This document shows, one piece after another, positions 16,030-22,635 of a DNA stretch of 22,635 nucleotides; the stretch's first letter is position 1, and each line of letters opens with the position of its first letter. The translations under genes and the position numbers were made by a program. Below the pieces are notes generated by a model. That model was not told the origin of the DNA. It did not search any database and saw only the letters and a program-made list of their open reading frames with translations. Source of the stretch: JBFFXF01 sp041569895 (GTDB lineage Bacteria > Planctomycetota > UBA8108 > JACQVS01); contig JBFFXF010000103.1 of NCBI GenBank assembly GCA_041569895.1, forward strand, positions 1 to 22,635, read 5' to 3'.

Positions 16030-16163
16030 GTTCTCGGTGTCACGGACGCGGTCTCCGGCTCCCGGCCCCCTCCGGGGCCTCGCGGCCATGCCGCGGCCGG
16101 CGCACCGGCGGACAGCTCCCGTGCGAGACGGGTCTCGATTGACGACGAACCGTATTAGAGTAA

Positions 16164-16192
16164 AGGATACACAGTCGTATTTCGATGCTCAA
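16164..16192 (-). promoter_or_regulatory. Promoter of thpR-alaS
   Basis: On the minus strand, TTGAGC (16187-16192), 17 bases, then TATCCT (16164-16169). The 16030-16308 gap is a divergent promoter region. On the plus strand, a TTGACG at 16139-16144 with a poor -10 (TAAAGG, 16161-16166) might serve the Sua5 fusion gene. Confidence 0.55.
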
Positions 16193-16308
16193 AATCACGC
16201 ATCCCGCGGGCGGTGGGGCCGCCGTTGCGACCGCCATCCCGTCGTGCTATCCTTCCGGAGTTTCCGGGAATACCTCGCTTTACCGCCGATCGAAACGGAC
16301 TTTCCTTC

Positions 16309-17400
16309 GTGCAGACCCGCTACCTCGCCCTGGACGTCGACGCCACGCCCGACGCCGCGACGGCCGAGACCATCCGGGAGATCGCCGAAATCCTCCGGTC
16401 CGGGCGCATCGTCGCGTTCCCGACCGAGACCGTCTACGGGCTCGCCGTCATGGAGGACCGGTCCGACGCCATCGCGCGGCTCTACGAGCTCAAGGGACGT
16501 CCACGCGATATGCCGCTCACCGTCCACCTGGCCGACGCCGACGAGGCGGCGCAGTTGGTCGACGACATGCCGCCGAACGCCCGGCTGCTGGCGAACCGCT
16601 ACTGGCCGGGACCGCTGACGCTGGTGCTCCCCGCGAGCAAGGCGCGGCGCGAGGCGGGCCGCGGCGACAACGTGGGCATGCGCGTGCCCTCACACGACGT
16701 GGCCCGCGCCCTGATCCGCGCCGCCGACGGCGTGGTCGTCGCCACGAGCGCGAACCCGTATGGCAAGTCGCCGGCCATCGACGCGGCGGGCGTGCGCCAG
16801 TACTTCGACGGCCGGGTCGACGCGGTGATCGACTCCGGCGAGGCGACCCTGCGCCAGTCCTCGACCGTGGTCCAGGTCAACGGCGACTCCTACCGCGTGC
16901 TGCGCGAGGGGATCATCACGCACGAGATGGTGCACCAGCTGTTGGTCGGCAAGGACATCCTCTTCGTCTGCACGGGGAACAGCTGCCGCAGCCCGATGGC
17001 GGCGGGCCTCTTCCGCAAGCTGCTCGCCGAGAAGATCGGCACCGCGGTCGACGACCTGCCCGAGCTCGGCTACACCATCCACTCCGCCGGCATCTTCGCC
17101 CCCACCGGCGGACCGGCGAGCGAGAACGCCGTCACCGTCATGCAGGAGCGCTCCATCGACATCACCGGCCACCGCACGCGCCAGCTCACCAGGGAGATGA
17201 TCGCGGCCGCCGACTGCATCTACGCCCTCGGCCCCTCCCACCGAACGCAGATCGTCCAGAGCGACCCGTCGGCGGAGGAGAAAACGAGACTCCTGAACGA
17301 GGGCGGCGTCGTCGACCCGATCGGCGGCGACGTCGACACGTACCGCAACTGCGCGGACGAGATCGAGAGGGGGGTGAGGAGGGTTTTGGAGAGTTTTTGA
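16309..17400 (+). CDS. Fused Sua5/YrdC threonylcarbamoyl-AMP synthase and low-molecular-weight phosphatase
   Basis: The 363-residue protein joins two enzymes. Residues about 18-205 are a YrdC/Sua5 domain, which makes threonylcarbamoyl-AMP for the tRNA t6A modification: FPTETVYGL, the KGR motif at 62-64, VGMRVPSH and the SSTVV nucleotide-binding segment are visible. Residues 215-363 are a low-molecular-weight protein phosphatase: P-loop CTGNSCRSPM (Cys221, Arg227) and general-acid Asp336 in VVDPIGGD. The P-loop resembles that of the arginine phosphatase YwlE (CTGNTCRS) more than tyrosine phosphatases (CxGNICRS). The GTG at 16309 fits the family. An in-frame GTG at 16213 would add 32 unconvincing residues. 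The Shine-Dalgarno signal is weak. It is divergent from thpR. Confidence 0.93.
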   Translation: MQTRYLALDVDATPDAATAETIREIAEILRSGRIVAFPTETVYGLAVMEDRSDAIARLYELKGRPRDMPLTVHLADADEAAQLVDDMPPNARLLANRYWPGPLTLVLPASKARREAGRGDNVGMRVPSHDVARALIRAADGVVVATSANPYGKSPAIDAAGVRQYFDGRVDAVIDSGEATLRQSSTVVQVNGDSYRVLREGIITHEMVHQLLVGKDILFVCTGNSCRSPMAAGLFRKLLAEKIGTAVDDLPELGYTIHSAGIFAPTGGPASENAVTVMQERSIDITGHRTRQLTREMIAAADCIYALGPSHRTQIVQSDPSAEEKTRLLNEGGVVDPIGGDVDTYRNCADEIERGVRRVLESF

Positions 17401-17456
17401 GACGGGGGAGTTGGGGCGTTAAGCTTGGGGGCGGTCAGAGGGTTTCCGATCGTGAG

Positions 17457-17510
17457 CGTTCCCGTACCCGGACCCGGTCCCGTGCCCGGTCCCGTGCCCG
17501 ACCTCGTCCG
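17457..17510. repeat. Hexamer tract, C-rich arm beside the four-helix-bundle gene
   Basis: About eight GTNCCC/CCCGGN units end directly at the ATG of the four-helix-bundle gene at 17511, leaving no room for an ordinary ribosome-binding site. It begins 57 bases beyond the stop of the Sua5 fusion gene. It is the inverted partner of 17873-17914. Confidence 0.88.
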
Positions 17511-17922
17511 ATGACGACTTTCGACCACGAACGACTCGACGTTTACAAGGCGGCCATCGAGTTCGTCGCCGCTTCCAACAACGTTGTCGAGAACCTGCCG
17601 GGCGGCCGCGCCCACCTGGCCAACCAGCTACAGCGCGCATCCGTCTCCGTCGCGCTGAACATCGCGGAAGGTGCCGGCGAGTTCAGCAGGAAAGACAAGC
17701 GACGCTTTTACAGAATGGCCCTGCGCTACGGAATCCGCGGCGGTTCTCGATGTCTGCCGGCGTCTGAAGCTCGTCGAAAACGCCTCAATCAACGAGGGAC
17801 GAAGTCTGCTCAAACGCATCGTGGCCATGCTGACTCGAATGACGAAGGTTCGAGCAGGGGCCGAGAGAAATGCGGGACCGGGACCGGGTCCGGGACCGGG
17901 AACGGGAACGGGGATGGAATGA
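17511..17922 (+). pseudogene. Four-helix-bundle protein (23S rRNA intervening-sequence/Avd-like family), frameshifted
   Basis: The first part (17511-17720) reads as the family N-terminus: DHERLDVYKAA, a QLQRASVSVALNIAEG core and KDKRRFYRMA. The rest of the fold (17725 to about 17870) is in the next frame: ATESAAVLDVCRRLKLV, then LLKRIVAMLTRM. Family members normally have 'ARGSA.E' at the joint, so two bases appear lost (or one gained) around 17721-17724. Together the halves make about 120 residues, the normal family size. The second frame runs through the G-rich hexamer tract as Gly-Pro/Gly-Thr repeats to a stop at 17920-17922. The gene has no Shine-Dalgarno sequence and is bracketed by inverted hexamer tracts. 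The function of stand-alone members is not established. Relatives sit in 23S rRNA intervening sequences, and the fold resembles Avd of diversity-generating retroelements, but no reverse transcriptase is seen here. Confidence 0.85.
17873..17914. repeat. Hexamer tract, G-rich arm beside the four-helix-bundle gene
   Basis: About seven GGGACC/GGGTCC/GGGAAC units. On the opposite strand it matches the 17457-17510 tract, so the broken four-helix-bundle gene sits between terminal inverted copies. The rpiB ribosome-binding site follows 16 bases later. Confidence 0.88.
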
Positions 17923-17941
17923 CGTTCCCACGGAGGGTCTC

Positions 17942-18382
17942 ATGAAAATAGCCCTCGCCAGTGACCATGCCGGGAAGAAGCTCCGGGCCATGCTTCGCGA
18001 TCATCTCGCTCAACGCGGGCACGAGCTTGTCGATCTCGGGACCGATCAGGAAGGCTCCGTCGATTACCCCGATTTTGCCGTCGAGGTCGCCAAGCGGGTG
18101 GCGGCCGGGGAGGCCGAGCGGGGGATTCTCGTCTGCGGCACGGGGCTCGGGATGGCGATCGCCGCCAACAAGGTCGCCGGGATTCGCGCCGTGGCGCCGT
18201 ACGACGAGAACACGACGCGTCTGAGCCGGGAGCACAACGACGCCAACGTCGCCTGCTTCGGCGAGCGCGTGCAGGATCCCGAGCTCGTGCTGCGGCTCGC
18301 CGACCTCTGGCTGGAGACCGGCTACGACGGCGGGCGGCACGAGCGACGGATCGAGAAGATCAGGTCGCTGGATCGTCCCTGA
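17942..18382 (+). CDS. rpiB: Ribose-5-phosphate isomerase B
   Basis: It interconverts ribose 5-phosphate and ribulose 5-phosphate in the pentose phosphate pathway. Its 146 residues are typical for RpiB/LacAB. The N-terminal MKIALASDHAG (His9), the YPDFA segment, the catalytic Cys65 in GILVCGTGLGMAIAANK and SREHNDANV are all present. The ATG at 17942 has GGAGGG at good spacing just beyond the hexamer tract. Its 3' end overlaps the convergent chaperone gene by 23 bases (18360-18382). Confidence 0.97.
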   Translation: MKIALASDHAGKKLRAMLRDHLAQRGHELVDLGTDQEGSVDYPDFAVEVAKRVAAGEAERGILVCGTGLGMAIAANKVAGIRAVAPYDENTTRLSREHNDANVACFGERVQDPELVLRLADLWLETGYDGGRHERRIEKIRSLDRP

Positions 18383-20375
18383 CGGAGCGCGGCTGGATGA
18401 CGTTGGCGCGCTGCTCGAGCTGCTTGCGCCACTCGAGCAGGTAGAAGTTCTGGCGGTCGGCGAGCAACTGGCGATAGTAGCGCTCCCGGCTCTCCGGGAA
18501 GTCGTTCGGATCGGGCGCCAGCTTCCCGTCGAGCCGCACGAGGTAATAGACGCCGTTGCGGTCGTCGCGGGCGCTCGTCACACCCGCGGCGCCCTCCTCC
18601 TCGATGAGGAACGCCTCCGCGAGGACGACCGGCGAGCCATCGAAGTACTCGGTCTTCGGCTCGCTGCTGTCCTCCGCGTCATCGGCCTCGTCGCCGTCAT
18701 CCTCCGACTCCACCGGCAGGTAGATCCCCTGGTTGCGCTTCAGGAAGGCGGTCGTGTGGACCTCGGCGCCGGCCTGGCTGGCCGCGTCCTCGAGCGTCAC
18801 CTCGCCCGACTTGATCTTCTCCGCGAGTCCCTCGACCTTCTCGCGGAGCGCGTCGAGGAGGCGCTGGGTGACGAGCTTGTCGCGGACCTCGTCGGCGACC
18901 AGCTCGAGCTCGGGCTCCTCGCCCGGCATCCTGGTCCTGAGGTTGGCCAGGATGACCAGGCCGGACTCGTCGCTGGTCTCCGTCGGCGTGTTGGTGATCC
19001 GCGGCGTCGTGTGCTTGCTGGCGTCCTGCTCGCGCGCGTTGCGGGAGAGCGTCGCGAAGACGGTGTCGATCTGGCCCGAGCGGTACTTGCCGATCTTCTC
19101 GTCGGCCTCCCACTGCGTGCCGAAGGGCGTCGTGCCGGTCTCGAGGAACGCGTGCTCCGCGGCCAGCGCCTCGAACGAGACCCCCTGCGGGGCGTCGTCC
19201 TCGCCCGCCGCGGGCCTCGGGAAGGCGCGGCCGCGCAGATCGAGCATGAGCTGCCTGGCGAGCTCCTTCACCTTCTTGGCGCGAAGCTCGGCGACGACCT
19301 CGTCGCGCACCTCCTCGAGCGGCCTGTAGAGCTTCGACTCGAGCTCCTTCTCCTCCTCGGGGCTGCGCAGGCTGAAGGCCTCGACGCCGTCGGTCACCAG
19401 ACCGCGGCGGAAGCGCAGCGGACGGAGTGACTCGTACTCCTTCTCGATCTCCTCCTCGGTGAGCTCGACGTCGTCCTCGAAGGCCTCGAACGGCGCGTAG
19501 AGATAGTCGACCCTGAGCTGCGGCCAGCCGCGGGTGATGTACGCCTCGCGGTCCGCATAGAACGCGTTCTCGATCTCCTCCTGCGTGATTTTCTCCTCGA
19601 CGCTCTTGCGAGCATCCCCGTCGGGCGCGATCTCGACGAAGCTCAGCTTGCGGAATTGCTCCTTGCGGAGGAACTCCTCGAGGACCTCCGATTCCGTCAC
19701 CTGGACGGAGCTCTTGACGTACTCGACGAGCTTCTCGGCCTTCAGGTAGCGCCGCAGACTGGCATCGAACACCTTGGGGTGCGACAGCCCGCTGCGCTGG
19801 TCGAGGCGGTCGAGGATCGCCATCCACTCGGCGCTGTTCCACGCGTCCGCCTTCCGGAGCACCTCGAACCGGTTGAAAAAGATCGAGGTGTCGGGTCGGC
19901 TCGGATCCGCAGGCGGGTTGTTGCGGAGGTGCGTGTAGTAGTCTTCGAGTGCCTTGCGGTACTGATAGATCGTGCGAATCTCCTTGCCGAGCTCGCGATC
20001 GCTGACGGCGATGCCGAGGCGGTCGGCCTCGCGCTCGTAGAGGAGCAGGGAGTACGGGTCGAGCCCGCTCTGCCCGAACGCCCCGCTGCCCCGCAGCGAG
20101 CCGAGGATGCTCACGACATTCCGCGCCTGCTCGAGGTCGTGCTGGTAGATCTTGTCGCCGTAGACGATCAGCACGGGCGCTCCGCCGCCGAAGTCCGCGA
20201 TGTAGCTCGCCGCCGGACCGGTGAAGGCGAACGCGGGACAGATGAGAAGCAGCAGGATGACCCAGAAGATGCGCTCGTTGACCTTGACCCACAGCCAGAA
20301 GCGGTCCCAGACCGTGAGGTCCTTCTGCCCCCCTCGCTGTTGATACTTCTTCCTCTTGCTGGCGGCTCGTGCCAT
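18360..20375 (-). CDS. Membrane-anchored SurA/PpiD-like chaperone
   Basis: The 671-residue protein has a basic cytoplasmic N-terminus, one transmembrane helix (about residues 35-52) and a large periplasmic part. Residues about 70-240 look like the SurA/PpiD N-terminal chaperone region (VLIVYGDKIYQHDLEQARNV, then a helical segment ending VQVTESEVLEEFLR). Several long charged helices follow, with an Asp/Glu-rich stretch near residue 555. No clear parvulin (PpiC) active-site domain is recognised, so isomerase activity is doubtful. It may help fold outer-membrane proteins, which suits the barrel gene upstream. The ATG at 20375 has AAGGAG nine bases upstream. It is convergent with and overlaps rpiB. 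Confidence 0.75.
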   Translation of the reverse strand: MARAASKRKKYQQRGGQKDLTVWDRFWLWVKVNERIFWVILLLLICPAFAFTGPAASYIADFGGGAPVLIVYGDKIYQHDLEQARNVVSILGSLRGSGAFGQSGLDPYSLLLYEREADRLGIAVSDRELGKEIRTIYQYRKALEDYYTHLRNNPPADPSRPDTSIFFNRFEVLRKADAWNSAEWMAILDRLDQRSGLSHPKVFDASLRRYLKAEKLVEYVKSSVQVTESEVLEEFLRKEQFRKLSFVEIAPDGDARKSVEEKITQEEIENAFYADREAYITRGWPQLRVDYLYAPFEAFEDDVELTEEEIEKEYESLRPLRFRRGLVTDGVEAFSLRSPEEEKELESKLYRPLEEVRDEVVAELRAKKVKELARQLMLDLRGRAFPRPAAGEDDAPQGVSFEALAAEHAFLETGTTPFGTQWEADEKIGKYRSGQIDTVFATLSRNAREQDASKHTTPRITNTPTETSDESGLVILANLRTRMPGEEPELELVADEVRDKLVTQRLLDALREKVEGLAEKIKSGEVTLEDAASQAGAEVHTTAFLKRNQGIYLPVESEDDGDEADDAEDSSEPKTEYFDGSPVVLAEAFLIEEEGAAGVTSARDDRNGVYYLVRLDGKLAPDPNDFPESRERYYRQLLADRQNFYLLEWRKQLEQRANVIQPRSVRDDPAT

Positions 20376-20566
20376 CGTCGCAGCTCCTTGAACGGACGGG
20401 AGTTAGTTAATCGTGATCACGGGCGCCGGCCTCGCGGGTCGCCACGGAGAACGCCGGGCGCCACCGCGAGCGGCGAACGGACTATTCTTCTGGAAACAGG
20501 CGCCGGATGCAACATTGAAGCGCGCCGGCTCCCGGCGGGCGACACCCACCGCGCGGAGTCACGCCG
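20376..20566. other. Gap without a gene
   Basis: The sequence between the chaperone and the barrel gene holds no coding region. A weak minus-strand promoter is possible (TTGCAT near 20510). No terminator hairpin with a T-run is seen. Confidence 0.4.
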
Positions 20567-22117
20567 TCACCACGACACCACCACCTGCGCGCGCACGCCG
20601 TGGACCTCGTCGAAGTCCGGATTGACGAAGCGGTAATCGCGCTCGTAGGTGTAATCGAGGTGGTAGGTCAAGATGCTGTTCTGGCGCCAGCGGGCGAACG
20701 CCGTGACCGAGAGGGCGTGGAGGTTGTCGAGGTCGGCGTAGCGGCTCTCGTACTCGTAGAGGCGCCACTCGAGCGACGTCCCCAGGGAGAACCTGCGCGC
20801 GAAGTCCTGCTCGAGGAGCATCTCGACGCCGAGGAAGCTCGGCTCGCCGTCTCCGACGGTGTCGGCGATGAAGAGGGGGTCGCTCGGGTCGCGGAAGCGC
20901 CGGCGCGGCAGATCGGTGAGCACGGAACGCACGGTGAGCCGCCCCGTGAGTCCCTCCCACGGGACGTGGAGCGTGTCGACGCCCGCCCAGAGCTCGTACC
21001 AGTCCGTGTTGTAGACGTCGCGGTCCGACCTGTCGTCGAGCCAGTGACCGATGGCGCCGGCGAAGACGCCGTGAAACTCGGAGAGCCCGATCCTCCCCTC
21101 GAGCGACACCTCGTGGAACGCCTCGAGGTCGCCGATGTTCAGGTGACGATCGTGATCGGAGTCCGAGGAGGGAACGCGGTCCGAGAAGGTGTAGTCGAAG
21201 TTGAAATCGTCGATGTCGCCGCCGAATCGGAGGAAATAGCCGAGGCGGAGCTCGAGGTCGAGCTCGCCGTGCCGGAAGAACCCGTCGACGCGGACCGATT
21301 CCGGGTCCTCGTTGATCTGGCGGTAGACGAGGTCGACGTCGACGAGCGGCGTGATGCGCTGGTCGATCCAGACCCGCAGCGAGTTGTCGATGTAATGGAC
21401 GTCGGAGACCTCGATGCGCGTGTCTCGTGACGGGCGGTAGATCACCGTCGCGCCCCAGACGTCGTTCTTGAACAGGTCCTCCTCCTGGATCGAGCTGTAG
21501 AAGCTGACGCGCTGCCCGCCGAACACCTGCACCTCGAGCGGCTTCTCGAACGGCCCCTCGAGACCGATCAGCCTCACGGCGCCCCCGTCGATGTGAACCC
21601 ACTCCGCGGCCTCGATGTACTGCCGTCCGACGGTGATCTCGAGGTGCTCGTCGAGGAGCCGCACGCGCGCGTTCAGCGTCCGCAGCTGGAAGTCCTCGCG
21701 GCCCGGAAAGGTGTCGCGGATGTCGAGCGAATCGTTCCCCGGCGGCGTGCCGTCGATGTCCTTGAAGTATCGCGCCGAGAACTCCGTGTCGAGCCCCTGG
21801 TAGTAGCCGGAGTCGATCCACGGCGTGATCAGGTCATGCGTCTTGATGGCGATGTACTGATCGACGTCCTGGTCGCGGTTCCCGCGGTGCGCCTCCTCGA
21901 GCTCTCTCGCGGCCGCGAGGATGAGGTCGCGGTCCGGATCCGTCGGCGAGACCGGGAAGTTGAACCGATAGCCGTGGAAGCGATAGAAACGCGCGTCGTA
22001 CCGCGCGCGATAGGTGAACCGCAGCTTGCCGCCGAGCGACGGGTCGTCGAGGAAGTCCTCGCCCGGGAGCGGCGCCGCGGCGGCGAGGATCAGCAGAGAG
22101 GCCGCGGCGACTCTCAT
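20567..22117 (-). CDS. Outer-membrane beta-barrel protein, porin-like
   Basis: The 516-residue protein has a signal peptide (MRVAAASLLILAAAAPLPG). The rest alternates short amphipathic strands with polar turns and ends in a Trp (VVVSW), as expected for an outer-membrane barrel inserted by the Bam complex. The arrangement (GKLRFTYRARYDARF near the N-terminus, VGRQYIE, RQNSILTYHLDYTYERDYRF near the C-terminus) resembles alginate-export-type or other 16-18-strand porins. The exact family and substrate are not recognised. The ATG at 22117 overlaps the cytochrome stop in an ATGA, so the two are probably made together. That link raises the possibility of a porin-cytochrome electron conduit. Confidence 0.8.
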   Translation of the reverse strand: MRVAAASLLILAAAAPLPGEDFLDDPSLGGKLRFTYRARYDARFYRFHGYRFNFPVSPTDPDRDLILAAARELEEAHRGNRDQDVDQYIAIKTHDLITPWIDSGYYQGLDTEFSARYFKDIDGTPPGNDSLDIRDTFPGREDFQLRTLNARVRLLDEHLEITVGRQYIEAAEWVHIDGGAVRLIGLEGPFEKPLEVQVFGGQRVSFYSSIQEEDLFKNDVWGATVIYRPSRDTRIEVSDVHYIDNSLRVWIDQRITPLVDVDLVYRQINEDPESVRVDGFFRHGELDLELRLGYFLRFGGDIDDFNFDYTFSDRVPSSDSDHDRHLNIGDLEAFHEVSLEGRIGLSEFHGVFAGAIGHWLDDRSDRDVYNTDWYELWAGVDTLHVPWEGLTGRLTVRSVLTDLPRRRFRDPSDPLFIADTVGDGEPSFLGVEMLLEQDFARRFSLGTSLEWRLYEYESRYADLDNLHALSVTAFARWRQNSILTYHLDYTYERDYRFVNPDFDEVHGVRAQVVVSW

Positions 22118-22635
22118 CGAATCGACCCGTGGCACTGCGCGCAGACGTCCTGGAACCGGTGGCACGTCATGCAGCTTCGCGCGCGCAGCCTCGCCACCTG
22201 GCCATGTCCCCCGGCGCGGAAGCTCGGCGTGTGGTCGGGCGGCGGCTGGCTGTGACAGGCCTCGCAGAAGTCGGTCTGGTGACACGTCGCGCACGAGCGG
22301 CGGTCATTCGTCGCCATGCGCCCGTGCGTCGAGCGGTTGAAGCGCAGCGTGTGCGACTGCGGCTTCATGAAGGCGTGGCATTCCTGGCATTCCGACTCGC
22401 GGTGGCAAAGAGCGCACTTGTACGACTCGCTGTACGCCATGTCGCCGTGGTGACGGCGCCACTGCCCGGTGTGGAATCGCGGCTTCCTGAGACGCCGATT
22501 GATCTGGTGACACGTCTCGCAGTCCTGCGACGCCTGGTTGTCATCGTGGCACTGGAAACACGTCTTCATCGGCGGCAGGTCCCCCGCCGCGACCTCCTCG
22601 ACGGTGACGCTGTCACCGTGACAGGTCGAGCACTC
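22114..22635 (-). CDS. Multiheme c-type cytochrome, 5' end beyond the window
   Basis: The visible 173 residues contain nine CxxCH heme-attachment motifs (CSTCH, CFQCH, CETCH, CALCH, CQECH, CATCH, CEACH, CMTCH, CAQCH). The frame is open to the window edge, and one heme motif lies upstream of the first internal ATG (22569), so the gene is truncated by the window rather than starting there. Heme attachment requires export to the periplasm, so a signal peptide is expected outside the window. The C-terminal 110 residues show an internal repeat with spare His residues (HTxxF and HG) that could be distal heme ligands. It overlaps the barrel gene by four bases. It is probably an electron carrier of an anaerobic or extracellular respiration chain, but the redox partner is unknown. 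Confidence 0.93.
   Translation of the reverse strand, partial: ECSTCHGDSVTVEEVAAGDLPPMKTCFQCHDDNQASQDCETCHQINRRLRKPRFHTGQWRRHHGDMAYSESYKCALCHRESECQECHAFMKPQSHTLRFNRSTHGRMATNDRRSCATCHQTDFCEACHSQPPPDHTPSFRAGGHGQVARLRARSCMTCHRFQDVCAQCHGSIR

Noticed and set aside
16185..17510. Plus-strand open frame that would extend the four-helix-bundle protein upstream
   Set aside because: It is the alternate frame of the Sua5 fusion gene plus translated hexamer tract. Family homology starts at the ATG at 17511.
17457..17914. Insertion sequence with a transposase
   Set aside because: The inverted arms are low-complexity repeats and the only gene is a small four-helix-bundle protein. No transposase, integrase or clear target duplication is visible.
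17511..17922. Diversity-generating retroelement
   Set aside because: The encoded protein is Avd-like in fold family only. No reverse transcriptase, template repeat or variable repeat is in the window.

Overview
The window comes from a GC-rich Gram-negative bacterium. It has an outer-membrane barrel gene, a periplasmic multiheme cytochrome gene and exported proteins with classical signal peptides. The exported protein at 1118-2464, with two cohesin-like modules and a C-terminal dockerin-type repeat, resembles proteins common in Planctomycetota and related uncultured lineages. Phylum assignment from this window alone is a guess. No rRNA, tRNA, CRISPR array or recognisable transposase is seen.

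Layout. (1) 1-2690: a double-FHA signalling protein and the secreted cohesin/dockerin-type protein, both minus strand, each with a good sigma-70 promoter. (2) 3003-4379: a sigma-54 activator of the NtrC family whose receiver domain has lost the phosphoacceptor aspartate. (3) 4648-4940: a gene-free stretch with a near-consensus promoter, three strong hairpins and an intrinsic terminator, all on the minus strand. I read it as an unassigned noncoding RNA of about 250 nt. (4) 12689 down to 5161: a long minus-strand housekeeping operon, rpmF-plsX-fabH-fabD-fabG-acpP-fabF-serA, driven by a TTGACA/TAAAAT promoter. It links ribosomal protein L32, fatty-acid and phospholipid initiation, and serine synthesis. 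(5) 16192 down to 12732: thpR-alaS (RNA 2',3'-cyclic phosphodiesterase and alanyl-tRNA synthetase). (6) 16309-18382, plus strand: a fused Sua5/YrdC plus low-molecular-weight phosphatase gene, a broken four-helix-bundle gene between inverted hexamer tracts, and rpiB. (7) 20375 down to 18360: a membrane-anchored SurA/PpiD-like chaperone. (8) 22635 down to 20567: a nine-heme cytochrome fragment overlapping an outer-membrane barrel gene by ATGA, possibly a porin-cytochrome pair.

The most unusual signal at large scale is a family of degenerate hexanucleotide tracts, GGGNNC on one strand and GNNCCC on the other. They occupy four separate intergenic gaps (1-127, 2692-2990, 5028-5090, 17457-17914), nearly always just beyond a gene's 3' end. 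Three of the four loci contain a C-rich arm followed by a G-rich arm, that is, an inverted pair. At 17457-17914 the pair brackets a four-helix-bundle gene of the 23S-rRNA-intervening-sequence/Avd-like family. I suggest the tracts and the gene form one dispersed element, with the other loci as gene-less copies. An alternative is that the tracts are merely terminator-like hairpins. The second strongest candidate is the orphan RNA at 4648-4906.
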